Program-made: the position numbers and the translations under genes
Assembly: GCF_024807615.1 (NCBI RefSeq)
Contig: NZ_JANUCJ010000003.1
Location: 186,001 to 250,000 of the forward strand
Direction of reading: 5' to 3'
Length of the DNA stretch: 64,000 bases
Origin: Tsukamurella ocularis
GTDB taxonomy: Bacteria; Actinomycetota; Actinomycetes; Mycobacteriales; Mycobacteriaceae
Notes under the pieces: generated by a model
Told to the model about the DNA's origin: nothing
Database searches by the model: none
What the model saw: the letters and a program-made list of their open reading frames with translations, nothing else
Shown here: positions 29,687 to 38,177 of the stretch, in pieces
How the letters are laid out: every line of letters begins with the position of its first letter
Numbering within the stretch: position 1 is the stretch's first letter

Positions 29687-30438
29687 GCACTGAAACCACT
29701 CCCGAGTCTGGGCGGCCGGCCCGCAACCGCGGTCCGGCCTTCGCCACAGTCAGCAGTTACTACTTCCCCATGCTCGTCGGCCTGTTCGTCGGCGTCATGA
29801 TCATCAGCAACATCACGGGCACCAAGGCCGTGCTGTTCGCGCCGTCGCTGCACGTCGAGATCCTCGGCCTGCAGATAGACGGCATCGCCACCGACGGCGC
29901 CTTCTACCTCTTCCCCCTCGCCTACGTCCTCGGTGACGTGATCTCCGAGGTCTACGGCTTCCGCGCCATGCGGCGCGTGATCGTCACGGGCTTCGCGATC
30001 CTCGCGCTCGCGGCACTCTGCTTCTGGGTCACCACGCTCCTGCCGCCCGCCCCTGGTTGGCCCAACGACGAGGCCTTCAAGACCGTCGCGGGCGTGGTCC
30101 CACGGTTCCTGATCGCCGGTCTCGCGGGCTACCTGGTGGGCGAATTCATGAACTCCTGGGTCCTGGTGCGGATGAAGGCCTGGACGGGCGAGAAGCACCT
30201 GTGGTCGCGCCTGCTCGGCTCCACCGTCGTCGGCGAGTTCTTCGACACCCTCGTCTTCTGTTCCATCGCCGCGCCCGCGCTCGGCTTCACCTCCCCGGGC
30301 CAGTTCCTCAACTACCTGATCCTGGGATTCGTGTGGAAGACGCTGGTCGAGATCCTCATCATGCCGCTGAGCTACGCGCTGTGCGGCTTCCTCAAGCGCC
30401 GGGAGCCCACCTACCAGCAGGCTCTGCAGGCCGCCTGA
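29683..30438 (+). CDS. yhhQ: Queuosine precursor transporter (VUT/YhhQ family)
   Basis: A 251-aa inner-membrane protein with about six helices. Family segments: ISNITGTKAVLF, FYLFPLAYVLGDVISEVYGF and LLGSTVVGEFFDTLVFCSIA. E. coli YhhQ imports the queuosine precursors preQ0 and preQ1; the same role here is inferred. The GTG at 29683 overlaps the DUF4307 stop (GTGA) but also has TATCTT at 29669-29674, 8 nt upstream, so it may have an additional promoter. Confidence 0.85.
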   Translation: MSTETTPESGRPARNRGPAFATVSSYYFPMLVGLFVGVMIISNITGTKAVLFAPSLHVEILGLQIDGIATDGAFYLFPLAYVLGDVISEVYGFRAMRRVIVTGFAILALAALCFWVTTLLPPAPGWPNDEAFKTVAGVVPRFLIAGLAGYLVGEFMNSWVLVRMKAWTGEKHLWSRLLGSTVVGEFFDTLVFCSIAAPALGFTSPGQFLNYLILGFVWKTLVEILIMPLSYALCGFLKRREPTYQQALQAA

Positions 30439-30466
30439 TCCGAATACCCGCTTCCGTTTCCCATGC

Positions 30467-30601
30467 TAGAATCAGCGGATACACGGTTCCGGATGGAGCC
30501 GTGTATTGCTGCATTTACGGGCCCCGGGTTCCGTTTCGGGGCCGGCCGGCTGTGGAATGTGATTCCGCAGCGGGCCGCCGACTACGAAGAAGGACGAAGA
30601 A
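30467..30601 (+). promoter_or_regulatory. greA promoter and structured 5' leader
   Basis: A -10 hexamer TAGAAT (30467-30472) is followed by about 120 nt of leader containing three hairpins: ATACACGG/CCGTGTAT (30479-30506), GGCCCC/GGGGCC (30520-30543) and a 10-bp stem with one wobble (30549-30571). Then come AGGA (30591-30594) and the ATG. None has a T-tract. Confidence 0.5.
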
Positions 30602-31096
30602 ATGACGGACACTCAGGTGACGTGGTTGACCCCCGAGTCCCACGAGCGCCTCAAGCACGAGTTGGACGCCTTGATCGCCAACCGCCCCGTCATCGCCGCC
30701 GAGATCAATGAGCGTCGCGAAGAGGGCGATCTCAAGGAGAACGGCGGCTACCACGCCGCGCGCGACGAGCAGGGCCAGCAGGAGGCGCGTATCCGCCAGC
30801 TGCAGGAACTCCTCAACAACGCGAAGGTCGGCGAGGCCCCGACGCAGTCCGGAGTAGCGCTCCCCGGCTCGGTCGTGAAGGTCTACTACGACGGCGACGA
30901 GAAGGACACCGAGACCTTCCTCATCGCAACGCGCGAGGAGGGCGGGGGCGACGGTGAGCTGGAGATCTACTCCCCCAACTCCCCGCTCGGCGCGGCCCTG
31001 ATCGACGCGAAGGTCGGCGAGACCCGCGAATACACGATCCCCAGCGGCGCGGTCGTCAAGGTCACCCTGGTCAGCGCGGAGCCCTACCACTCCTGA
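30602..31096 (+). CDS. greA: Transcription elongation factor GreA
   Basis: A 164-aa RNA polymerase secondary-channel factor that triggers cleavage of backtracked transcripts. The N-terminal coiled coil has [20 protein letters not shown] with the acidic tip residues; the C-terminal FKBP-like domain ends [23 protein letters not shown] 30602 has AGGA at 7 nt. It has its own promoter and an unusual three-hairpin leader. A strong terminator follows. Equivalent to Rv1080c. Confidence 0.95.
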   Translation: MTDTQVTWLTPESHERLKHELDALIANRPVIAAEINERREEGDLKENGGYHAARDEQGQQEARIRQLQELLNNAKVGEAPTQSGVALPGSVVKVYYDGDEKDTETFLIATREEGGGDGELEIYSPNSPLGAALIDAKVGETREYTIPSGAVVKVTLVSAEPYHS

Positions 31097-31111
31097 GCTC
31101 CCCAGCACCGT

Positions 31112-31151
31112 CGAAAGCGGGCCCGCCCCAATGGGGACGGGCCCGCTTTCG
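31112..31151. terminator. Strong bidirectional terminator between greA and the NodB-fold gene
   Basis: Arms CGAAAGCGGGCCCG (31112-31125) and CGGGCCCGCTTTCG (31138-31151) pair over 14 bp and are extended inside by CCCC/GGGG. A nonamer copy (31105-31113) overlaps its left edge. Confidence 0.85.
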
Positions 31152-31169
31152 CGTATCGGGGGGCCGCTG

Positions 31170-32234
31170 CTATCCGGCGCGGCTGCTCTGGAGCTGGCTG
31201 ACGGTGACGAAGGCGAAGCCCTGGTCGCCGAGTTGCGTCATCATGCGGTCCATCGCCGCCGCCGACGAGACGAAGGTGTCGTGCAGCATCACGATCTGCC
31301 CTGGCTTCACCTTCAGCAGCACCTGCGTCAAGCCGTCGGGATCACCCTGGTAGTTGTAGTCCATCGAATCCAGGTCCCAGAGGACCTGCGTCAGCCCCAA
31401 CCGCTTGCCGGTCTCGACCACCGACGTCGACGTGTGCCCGCCCATCGGCCGGAACAGCGTGGGAACGCTGCCCACGGAGCTGCGGATCGCGTCGTTGGTC
31501 TGCTGCAACTGCGCGGTGCTGTCGGTCTCGGACAGCGTCGTCATGTCCGGCTGAGTCCACGTGCCGTTGGCGACCTCGTTCCCGGTGCCGGCGATCGCGG
31601 TCATGATGTCGGGGTTGAGGCCCACCTGCGCGCCGGTCACGAAGAACGTGCCCTTAGCGCCGTGATTGTCGAGGATCTGCAGGAACTGCCTGGTCGCGGG
31701 GCCGGGGCCGCCGGAGAAGGTCAGCGCGACGCACTTGCTCTTCGCGCAGTCGACGCTGCCGTCCGGCAGGTACACGGGCTTGGTCACGGGCTTTGCGGCC
31801 GCCTGCGGGGCGGGCGCGGGGGTCGACGTGCCGCCGCCCTGGCCCGACGGTCCGCCCTCGCCCCGATTCGCTGCGTCGCCGCCGGCCGCGGCGGGCGCAG
31901 GCGGGACCGCGGGGGCGGTCGGCCCGCCGACGGTGGGCTGGGGCTTCGCGGGCGCGTTCGGTGGCGGCACCACGACGGTCATCGTGGCCGGAGCCTGCGG
32001 CGACGGGGGCACGGTGGTCTGCCCGGGCGGTAGAGCCCCGGGGTTGATCCCGGCGCTGGGTTTCGCGGAGGCGCCCGACGGGGCCGACGGCAGCGGGTCG
32101 AAGGTGAGGCTCGAACCCAATCGGCTCGTATCGCCGCCGGTCACACCGCACCCGACCGCGACGGCAGCCGCGATCACGAGGGCACTCCCCGCGACCGCGT
32201 AGTTGCGGACCTTCCGGCTCTGCTTCGGCCTCAA
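31170..32234 (-). CDS. Polysaccharide deacetylase-fold lipoprotein, probably catalytically dead
   Basis: The C-terminal ~190 residues form a NodB-homology domain: motif 3 LFRPMGG, motif 4 WDLDSMDY and motif 5 IVMLHDTF are present. Motif 1 reads TFSGGPGP where active enzymes have TFDDGP, and motif 2 reads NGTWTQPDM instead of NHTWTHPDL, so the catalytic Asp, the metal Asp and both metal His are replaced. The N-terminal part is a signal with lipobox AVGC followed by a ~120-residue Pro/Ala/Gly linker. I prefer the TTG at 32234 (GGAG at 7 nt, good signal peptide); a GTG at 32279 gives 369 aa. Likely a wall-binding or scaffolding pseudo-enzyme (inference). Confidence 0.82.
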   Translation of the reverse strand: MRPKQSRKVRNYAVAGSALVIAAAVAVGCGVTGGDTSRLGSSLTFDPLPSAPSGASAKPSAGINPGALPPGQTTVPPSPQAPATMTVVVPPPNAPAKPQPTVGGPTAPAVPPAPAAAGGDAANRGEGGPSGQGGGTSTPAPAPQAAAKPVTKPVYLPDGSVDCAKSKCVALTFSGGPGPATRQFLQILDNHGAKGTFFVTGAQVGLNPDIMTAIAGTGNEVANGTWTQPDMTTLSETDSTAQLQQTNDAIRSSVGSVPTLFRPMGGHTSTSVVETGKRLGLTQVLWDLDSMDYNYQGDPDGLTQVLLKVKPGQIVMLHDTFVSSAAAMDRMMTQLGDQGFAFVTVSQLQSSRAG

Positions 32235-32371
32235 GAACTCACTCCAGCCACTTGTGTCACGTTTTACAACAATAGCCACTTTAGTCCCACGAACCCTGAA
32301 GGGGAAGTCGAAGGTTCAGATGGTGACCGAGTCGTTACTCCGGGCGGCCACCTGTGCGGTCGCGGAACGGA

Positions 32372-32433
32372 CATCTTTCGAAGCGTTCTGCGACGGATCG
32401 CGCCTCGAACATCGCAGAACGCCTCGAAAGATG
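32372..32433. repeat. 22-bp near-perfect inverted repeat, intergenic
   Basis: Arms 32372-32393 and 32412-32433 are reverse complements at 21 of 22 positions, with an 18-bp spacer. It lies in the 216-bp gap between two divergent genes. There is no T-tract, so it does not look like a normal terminator. Confidence 0.7.
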
Positions 32434-32495
32434 CGGCCACGCCTGCCTAAGGCGCGGACAAGGAGCCGACAAGGACGGCGACGGACCATCGTGCC

Positions 32496-32963
32496 GTGCA
32501 TCCGAACTACTTCGAGCCGTGGCACCGGCGCCACCCTGCCGCCTTCATCATCCTGACCGTGACGGCGATCGTGCTGGTCATCCTCACGCTGGGCGCCGGA
32601 CTACTCCTCGGACTGGGCGTGCTGTTCGTGCACGCGCTGTCCGACCCTGTGCCCGTCGACGCCCACGACGAGCGCACGGTGCGAACGCGGTTCAGCAGCT
32701 ACGCCGACGACGTCGACGCGTCGCGCGACGTGTCGGGCATGTGGTGCACCCGCCTGAAGAACGGCGCCGGGAGCACCCGTTGGTTCCCGCCCGGCCCCCG
32801 ATCCACCGGCGACGTCACCGTCGACGGCGACGCCGCCACGATCGGCGTGCACTACTACCCCCAGGGCGCCCCGACGGACCCCGACGAGGACCCCGTCCGG
32901 GCGAAGACGCTGGTGCAGTTCCGCTACGAGTCCGGATTGTGGCGGTACTGCGGGGTCAGCTGA
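32496..32963 (+). CDS. Hypothetical membrane-anchored protein
   Basis: A 155-aa protein: a short N-terminal segment (MHPNYFEPWHRRHPAAF), one strongly hydrophobic helix at about residues 16-48, then a ~100-residue outside domain with two Cys (MWCTRL and RYCGVS, the latter at the extreme C-terminus). No family recognised. Start GTG 32496 has no good ribosome site, so it is uncertain. It overlaps convergent metB by 8 bp. Confidence 0.6.
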   Translation: MHPNYFEPWHRRHPAAFIILTVTAIVLVILTLGAGLLLGLGVLFVHALSDPVPVDAHDERTVRTRFSSYADDVDASRDVSGMWCTRLKNGAGSTRWFPPGPRSTGDVTVDGDAATIGVHYYPQGAPTDPDEDPVRAKTLVQFRYESGLWRYCGVS

Positions 32964-34128
32964 ACGCGTTCTCCAGATCGGCGACGAGGTCGCCGATGTC
33001 CTCGATGCCGACGGACAGGCGCACCAGGTCCTCGGGGACCTCGAGCTGTGAGCCGGCGGTGGAGGCGTGGGTCATCGCGGCGGGGTGCTCGATGAGCGAC
33101 TCGATGCCGCCCAGCGACTCGGCGAGCGTGAAGATCTCGGTCCGCGCGCAGAAGCGCTGCGCCGCTTCGCGGCCGCCGGCGAGGCGAACGGAGATCATGC
33201 CGCCGAAGCGCTTCATCTGCTTCGTCGCGACGGCGTGGTTCGGGTGGCTCTCCAGGCCCGGATACAGCACCGTCGACACCTCGGGACGGCCGGAGAGGAA
33301 CTCGACGATCTTCTCCGCGTTGTCGCAGTGCCGGTCCATCCGGACGCCGAGCGTCTTGATGCCGCGCAGCGCGAGGTAGACGTCGAACGGGCCGGGCACC
33401 GCGCCCGCGCCGTTCTGCAGGAAGGCGAAGTCGGTGTCGAGCTGCTCGTCGTTGGTCACGAGCGCGCCGCCGACGGTGTCACTGTGCCCGCCGAGGTACT
33501 TGGTGACCGAATGGAGCACCACGTCGGCGCCGAGGGCCAGCGGTGTCTGCAGGTACGGGCTGGCGAAGGTGTTGTCCACCACCAGCTTCGCGTTCCCGGC
33601 GTGCGCCACCTCGGCGAGGGCCTCGATGTCGCCGATGTTGAGCAGCGGGTTGGTCGGAGTCTCGATCCACACCAGCTTGGTGTTGGGGCGGATCGCAGCG
33701 CGCACCGCGTCGACGTCGGTGATCGGCGCCGGGGTGTGCTCGATCCCCCACTGCGAGAAGACCTTGTCGATGAGACGGAAGGTCCCGCCGTAGGCGTCGT
33801 CGGGGATGATCAGGTGATCGCCCGGGCGCAGGGTGGCACGCAGCAGGCAGTCGGTGGCGGCCATGCCGGAGGCGAAGCCGCGGCCGAAAGTGCCCTCCTC
33901 GATCGCGGCGAGGTTGGCCTCGTACGCACGCCGGGTCGGGTTGCCGGTGCGGGCGTACTCGAAGCCGCCGCGCATGCCGCCGACGCCGTCCTGCGCAAAC
34001 GTGGAGCTGGCGTAGATCGGCACGTTGACGGCGCCCGTCAGCGGGTCGGGCTCGTAGCCGGCGTGGATCGCGCGGGTCGAGAAGCCCTGCGCCGCATGCT
34101 TGTCGATGGCGCTCTTCTGCTCACTCAT
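32956..34128 (-). CDS. metB: Cystathionine gamma-synthase
   Basis: A 390-aa Cys/Met-metabolism PLP enzyme joining O-acyl-homoserine and cysteine to cystathionine (methionine synthesis). The PLP lysine is in LHSVTKYLGGHSDTVGG, and the N-terminal FSTRAIHAGYEPDPLTGAV is typical. It could also act as a cystathionine gamma-lyase, since the two are hard to separate by sequence and it lies 13 bp downstream of cbs in one operon (reverse transsulfuration). ATG 34128. Corresponds to Rv1079. Confidence 0.93.
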   Translation of the reverse strand: MSEQKSAIDKHAAQGFSTRAIHAGYEPDPLTGAVNVPIYASSTFAQDGVGGMRGGFEYARTGNPTRRAYEANLAAIEEGTFGRGFASGMAATDCLLRATLRPGDHLIIPDDAYGGTFRLIDKVFSQWGIEHTPAPITDVDAVRAAIRPNTKLVWIETPTNPLLNIGDIEALAEVAHAGNAKLVVDNTFASPYLQTPLALGADVVLHSVTKYLGGHSDTVGGALVTNDEQLDTDFAFLQNGAGAVPGPFDVYLALRGIKTLGVRMDRHCDNAEKIVEFLSGRPEVSTVLYPGLESHPNHAVATKQMKRFGGMISVRLAGGREAAQRFCARTEIFTLAESLGGIESLIEHPAAMTHASTAGSQLEVPEDLVRLSVGIEDIGDLVADLENAFS

Positions 34129-34141
34129 GTCGCTGGCCCTT

Positions 34142-35524
34142 CTACTTGCCGTGGGAGAGGAAGTTCAGCACGTCGTGCCGGGTGATCACGCCGACGGGCT
34201 TGCCGTCGTCGATCACCATGAGGGCGTCGGACTCCCGCAGCGCGGTGTTGGCGGCCGAGATGGGCTCGCCCGCACCGATCAGGGGGAACGCCGGGCCCAT
34301 GTGCTTGCTCACCGGGTCGGCGAGGTTCGCGCGGCCCTCGAAGACGGCCGAGAGCAGCTCGCGCTCGGTGACGGCGCCCGCCACCTCGCCCGCCATGATG
34401 GGGGGCTCGGCGCCGACGACCGGCATCTGCGAGACGTTGTACTCGGCGAGGATTTCGATGGCGTCGCGGATGGTCTCCGACGGGTGCGTGTGCACCAGGT
34501 CGGGAAGCTCGCCCTTCTTGCCGCGCAGGATGTCGCCGACGAGGGACTCCTGCTCGTTGGGGTCGAGCGGGGCGCGCAGGAAGCCGTAGCTCGACATCCA
34601 CTTGTCGTTGAAGATCTTCGACAGGTAGCCGCGGCCACCGTCGGGCAGCAGCACGACGACGACGGCGTCGGGGTCGCGCTCGGCGACACGCAGCGCAGCG
34701 ACGACCGCCATGCCGCACGAGCCGCCGACGAGCAGGCCCTCCTCGCGGGCGAGGCGGCGGGTCATCTCGAAGGAGTCGGCGTCGGAGACGGCGATGATCT
34801 CGTCCGGGATGTCGGGGTCGTAGGCGGTGGGCCAGAAGTCCTCGCCCACGCCCTCGACGAGGTACGGGCGGCCGGTGCCGCCGGAGTAGACGGAGCCCTC
34901 GGGATCGGCGCCGACGACCTTCACAGTGCCGCCGGAGATCTCCTTGAGGTAACGGCCAGTACCGGTGATCGTGCCGCCCGTGCCGACGCCCGCCACGAAG
35001 TGGGTGATCTTGCCCTCGGTGTCGCGCCAGATCTCGGGGCCGGTGGTCTCGTAGTGCGAGGCCGGGCCGTTGGGGTTCGAGTACTGGTTCGGCTTCCAGG
35101 CGCCGGGGATCTCACGGGTGAGACGGTCGGAGACGTTGTAGTACGAGTCCGGATGCTCCGGCGCGACGGCGGTCGGGCAGACGACGACTTCGGCGCCGTA
35201 GGCCTTGAGGACGTTGCGCTTGTCCTCGCTGACCTTGTCCGGGCAGACGAAGACGCACTTGTAACCGCGCTGCTGCGCGACGATCGCCAGTCCCACGCCG
35301 GTGTTGCCGGACGTCGGCTCGACGATGGTGCCGCCGGGCTTGAGTTCGCCCGACTCCTCCGCGGCGTCGATCATCTTCACCGCGATCCGGTCCTTGCTGG
35401 ACCCGCCGGGGTTGAGGTACTCGATCTTGGCCGCGACCAGGCCCGATCCGGGCTTCACCACGGAGTTCAATCGAACCAGGGGGGTGTCGCCGATCAACTC
35501 ACTGACGTGTCCTGCGATACGCAT
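34142..35524 (-). CDS. cbs: Cystathionine beta-synthase
   Basis: A 460-aa PLP enzyme with two parts: an N-terminal fold-type II catalytic domain (PLP lysine in NPGGSSKDRIA, substrate loop EPTSGNTGVGLAI, phosphate loop GVGTGGTITGTGRYL) and a C-terminal pair of CBS domains (residues ~335-460) that usually bind an adenosyl ligand. Makes cystathionine from serine and homocysteine. Start ATG 35524. It forms an operon with metB. Divergent from the SGNH hydrolase gene with only 70 bp between. Confidence 0.94.
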   Translation of the reverse strand: MRIAGHVSELIGDTPLVRLNSVVKPGSGLVAAKIEYLNPGGSSKDRIAVKMIDAAEESGELKPGGTIVEPTSGNTGVGLAIVAQQRGYKCVFVCPDKVSEDKRNVLKAYGAEVVVCPTAVAPEHPDSYYNVSDRLTREIPGAWKPNQYSNPNGPASHYETTGPEIWRDTEGKITHFVAGVGTGGTITGTGRYLKEISGGTVKVVGADPEGSVYSGGTGRPYLVEGVGEDFWPTAYDPDIPDEIIAVSDADSFEMTRRLAREEGLLVGGSCGMAVVAALRVAERDPDAVVVVLLPDGGRGYLSKIFNDKWMSSYGFLRAPLDPNEQESLVGDILRGKKGELPDLVHTHPSETIRDAIEILAEYNVSQMPVVGAEPPIMAGEVAGAVTERELLSAVFEGRANLADPVSKHMGPAFPLIGAGEPISAANTALRESDALMVIDDGKPVGVITRHDVLNFLSHGK

Positions 35525-35594
35525 GCCTCCATGGTCCCATTCACGCCCCGCGGGGCGTGCGCCCGGTGCCCGCCTCGGTCGGTAGATTGGCGGC

Positions 35595-36512
35595 ATGGGG
35601 TACTCCCGGAGTCGGCTCACCCGTGACGCGCTGTACACCTCGGCCGCCGCCGTCAGCGGCGCCGGAGCCACCTGGGGCGCCTACGCGCTGCTCACCAAAC
35701 AGGCGCGCACGGCGCGCACCGTCATCCCCCATCGCACCGACAAGGCACCGTCGAAGGACGGTGTCTACGCCCCTGGCACCGCCGTCGTCGAGCGGCCCGG
35801 GCCGCATCATCCCGCCGACGTGAGCCTCATGGTCTTCGGCGACTCCACCGCTGCCGGGCTCGGGGTCGACGATGCCGAGCACACGCCCGGCGTGCTCCTC
35901 GCGCGCGGCCTCGTGGCGGAGACGGGCCGGACGGTGCGGCTCGCGGTGAAGGCGATCGTGGGCGCGACGTCGAAGGGGCTGGCTGCGCAGATCGAGGCGG
36001 CCTTCATCGCGAAGCAGATCCCGGACGTGGCGGTGATCATCGTCGGGGCGAACGACGTGACGGCGCTCAACGCGATCGAGCCGTCGGCGCGGCGCCTCGG
36101 CGCGGCAGTCGCTCAGTTGCGGGGTGCGGGCGCCGAAGTCGTGGTCGGTACCTGCCCGGACATCGGGGTGGTGCAGTCCATCCCGCAACCCCTGCGGTCG
36201 GTGATCCGGCGCTACGGGCTGCAGCTGGCGGCGCGGCAGCGGGCGCATGTGCTCGCCGCGGGCGGGCATCCCGTGCCCTTCGCCGACACCCTGACGCCGG
36301 AGTTCCTGGAGGCGCCGGAACGTATGTTCTCGCCGGACAACTTCCACCCCTCGGCCGCGGGTTACGAGCTGGCGGCGCGGCTGCTGCTCCCCGAGGTGCT
36401 CGCTGTGCTCGGCGAGTGGCACGGACCGCTCCCGTCGCCGCCGGAGGTCTCCGAGGCGGCGGACGCGAACCGCCTGACGGCGCGCCTGGGCCGCGCACTG
36501 CGCCGTGACTGA
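35595..36512 (+). CDS. SGNH/GDSL-family hydrolase
   Basis: A 305-aa esterase-like protein. Block I is MVFGDSTAAGLG (nucleophile Ser), block III is GANDVTAL, and block V is DNFHPSAAGYELAA with the catalytic Asp and His. The N-terminal 40 residues have a hydrophobic stretch (ALYTSAAAVSGAGATWGAYA), so membrane anchoring or export is likely. Position matches Rv1075c. ATG 35595 follows TAGATT (35583-35588) by 6 nt (leaderless). A terminator follows the stop. Confidence 0.9.
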   Translation: MGYSRSRLTRDALYTSAAAVSGAGATWGAYALLTKQARTARTVIPHRTDKAPSKDGVYAPGTAVVERPGPHHPADVSLMVFGDSTAAGLGVDDAEHTPGVLLARGLVAETGRTVRLAVKAIVGATSKGLAAQIEAAFIAKQIPDVAVIIVGANDVTALNAIEPSARRLGAAVAQLRGAGAEVVVGTCPDIGVVQSIPQPLRSVIRRYGLQLAARQRAHVLAAGGHPVPFADTLTPEFLEAPERMFSPDNFHPSAAGYELAARLLLPEVLAVLGEWHGPLPSPPEVSEAADANRLTARLGRALRRD

Positions 36513-36528
36513 CTGAGCCCGGAAACGC

Positions 36529-36562
36529 CGAACGCCCCGCAGCCGGGACTGCGGGGCGTTCG
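36529..36562. terminator. Terminator between SGNH hydrolase and Bax-inhibitor gene
   Basis: Arms CGAACGCCCCGCAG (36529-36542) and CTGCGGGGCGTTCG (36549-36562) form a 14-bp stem with a 6-nt loop between convergent stops. Confidence 0.85.
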
Positions 36563-36573
36563 GACTGTGGAGA

Positions 36574-37491
36574 CTAGTCGCTGCTGTAGAAGTAGCTCAG
36601 CAGGCGCAGGATCTCGACGTACAGCCAGACCAGCGTGACGGTCAGGCCCAGGGCCACGCCCCACGCCGCCTTCGAGGGTGCGCCGGCACGGATCAGCTGA
36701 TCCGCCTGGTCGAAGTCCAGCAGGAAGCTGAACGCCGCGATCGCGATGCACACCAGCGAGAAGATGATCGCGATGGTGCCGCCGCCGCGCAGCGGGTTCG
36801 AGTCGCCACCGGTCACGAGGGCGATCACCATGTTGCCGAGGGCGAGGACCAGCACGCCGATCATGGCTGCGAAGAGCATGCGGGTGAAGCGCGGGGTCAC
36901 GCGGATCGCGCCGGTCTTGTAGACCACGAGCATGCCGATGAAGACGCCGATGGAGGCGAGCACGGCCTGGCCGATGAGGGCACCGGCGCTGACGCCGCTG
37001 ACCATGTAGTTCGCGAAGACGAACGAGATGGAGCCGACGAACAGCCCCTCGAGGGCCGCGTACGACAGCACGATGGCCGGGTTGTCGCTCTTGCGGCCGA
37101 AGCTGGCAATCATCACCAGCACGAAGCCACCGATGCCGCCGATGAGGAGCAGCGGCATCGGGGAGACGATGCCGCCCGCGACGAGCGCGTACGCCGCGAC
37201 GGCGAAGGCGATGAGCACGCCGAGCGTGGCCGCAGTCTTGGTGACCACGTCGTCGATCGTCATGGTGCCGGAGCCCGTGCCCTGCTGGTACGGGGCCGGC
37301 GGCTGCTGATACTGCTGGAACTGCATGCCCTGGGCGGCGCCGGCGGCACCCATCCCCAGGTTCATGCCCTGCGGGTATCCCTGCTGCTGACCGTGGCCCT
37401 GCTGCGGGTAGCCCTGCTGGTAGCCGGCGGGCGCCTGCTGGCGGGTCTCCTTGGTCAGCCCGCGGAAGATCGGGTTGCTGCTTTCGCGCAC
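36574..37491 (-). CDS. Bax inhibitor-1/YccA family membrane protein
   Basis: A 305-aa protein with a Gln/Gly/Pro/Tyr-rich cytosolic N-terminus of ~75 residues and about seven transmembrane helices. The ending LVWLYVEILRLLSYFYSSD and VFANYMVSGVSAGALIGQAV are family features. E. coli YccA modulates FtsH; the actinobacterial role is unknown. The GTG at 37491 (AGGA 7 nt upstream) gives MRESSNPIFRGL, as in mycobacterial homologues. The open frame to 37518 is not used. Confidence 0.9.
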   Translation of the reverse strand: MRESSNPIFRGLTKETRQQAPAGYQQGYPQQGHGQQQGYPQGMNLGMGAAGAAQGMQFQQYQQPPAPYQQGTGSGTMTIDDVVTKTAATLGVLIAFAVAAYALVAGGIVSPMPLLLIGGIGGFVLVMIASFGRKSDNPAIVLSYAALEGLFVGSISFVFANYMVSGVSAGALIGQAVLASIGVFIGMLVVYKTGAIRVTPRFTRMLFAAMIGVLVLALGNMVIALVTGGDSNPLRGGGTIAIIFSLVCIAIAAFSFLLDFDQADQLIRAGAPSKAAWGVALGLTVTLVWLYVEILRLLSYFYSSD

Positions 37492-37619
37492 CGTGGGGTC
37501 CTTTCCCTGGTCGTGCACCTGTACGTACTGTTCAACGCTCGAGTCGGCGGTTGCGTTCCCGGTTTCGACGACGCTCTTTACGAACAGCTTAACCGTGTCG
37601 CGGCCGATGCGCAGGCACC

Positions 37620-38159
37620 CTACGCAGCCGGCCGGTCGAGCAGGTCGTACAACCGCCGCCGGAGCTCCTCACGGGGCACGACGGATTCCACCGCGGCCAC
37701 CGAGTCGCCATCGTCACTGCGCAACACTCCGAGCAGCATGTGGGCGCTCTCGATGCTCCGATCCTTGCGGTGCGCGGCCTCCCGCACCGCGAGTTGCAGC
37801 GCCTTCTTCGACGCGGGGTCGAAGGGGATGTGACCGGCCCGGAACTTCTTGCGGATGGGCCGCAGGATGTCGAAGCCGAAGCGCTTCTCGATCGCGTCGG
37901 CGACGGCACCCATGTCGATGCCGATACCGCGCAGCGCCTCGGCGTCTCGATCGGTGAGCACGCGGCCGGCGGCGGAGGCGCGCACCGCGTCGGGCGTGAG
38001 CCCCACGCCCGCCAGCTCGTGCTGCAGCGGACCGTCGACGGTGCCGAGCACGCCGAGCAGCAGGTGGGTGGGAGTGATCTTGTCGGCGCCGTTCTCGCGC
38101 GCCTCCTCTTGGGCGAGCACGACCGCGACGCGGGCGCTCTTGGTGAACCGTTCGAACAC
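37620..38159 (-). CDS. Stand-alone Clp N-domain protein
   Basis: A 179-aa protein with two Clp-N repeats: residues 1-75 (MFERFTKSARVAVVLAQEEA, ITPTHLLLGVLG) and ~95-175 (KKALQLAVREAA, SIESAHMLLGVLR). There is no AAA+ ATPase domain, so it cannot unfold proteins itself. It may act as an adaptor, decoy or substrate-binding unit for ClpC1. GTG start with AGGA 5 nt upstream. It follows the small HTH gene by 18 bp and shares its promoter with twin operators, suggesting stress-controlled expression (inference). Confidence 0.85.
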   Translation of the reverse strand: MFERFTKSARVAVVLAQEEARENGADKITPTHLLLGVLGTVDGPLQHELAGVGLTPDAVRASAAGRVLTDRDAEALRGIGIDMGAVADAIEKRFGFDILRPIRKKFRAGHIPFDPASKKALQLAVREAAHRKDRSIESAHMLLGVLRSDDGDSVAAVESVVPREELRRRLYDLLDRPAA

Positions 38160-38177
38160 AGCAGTCCTGTTCCCGGC

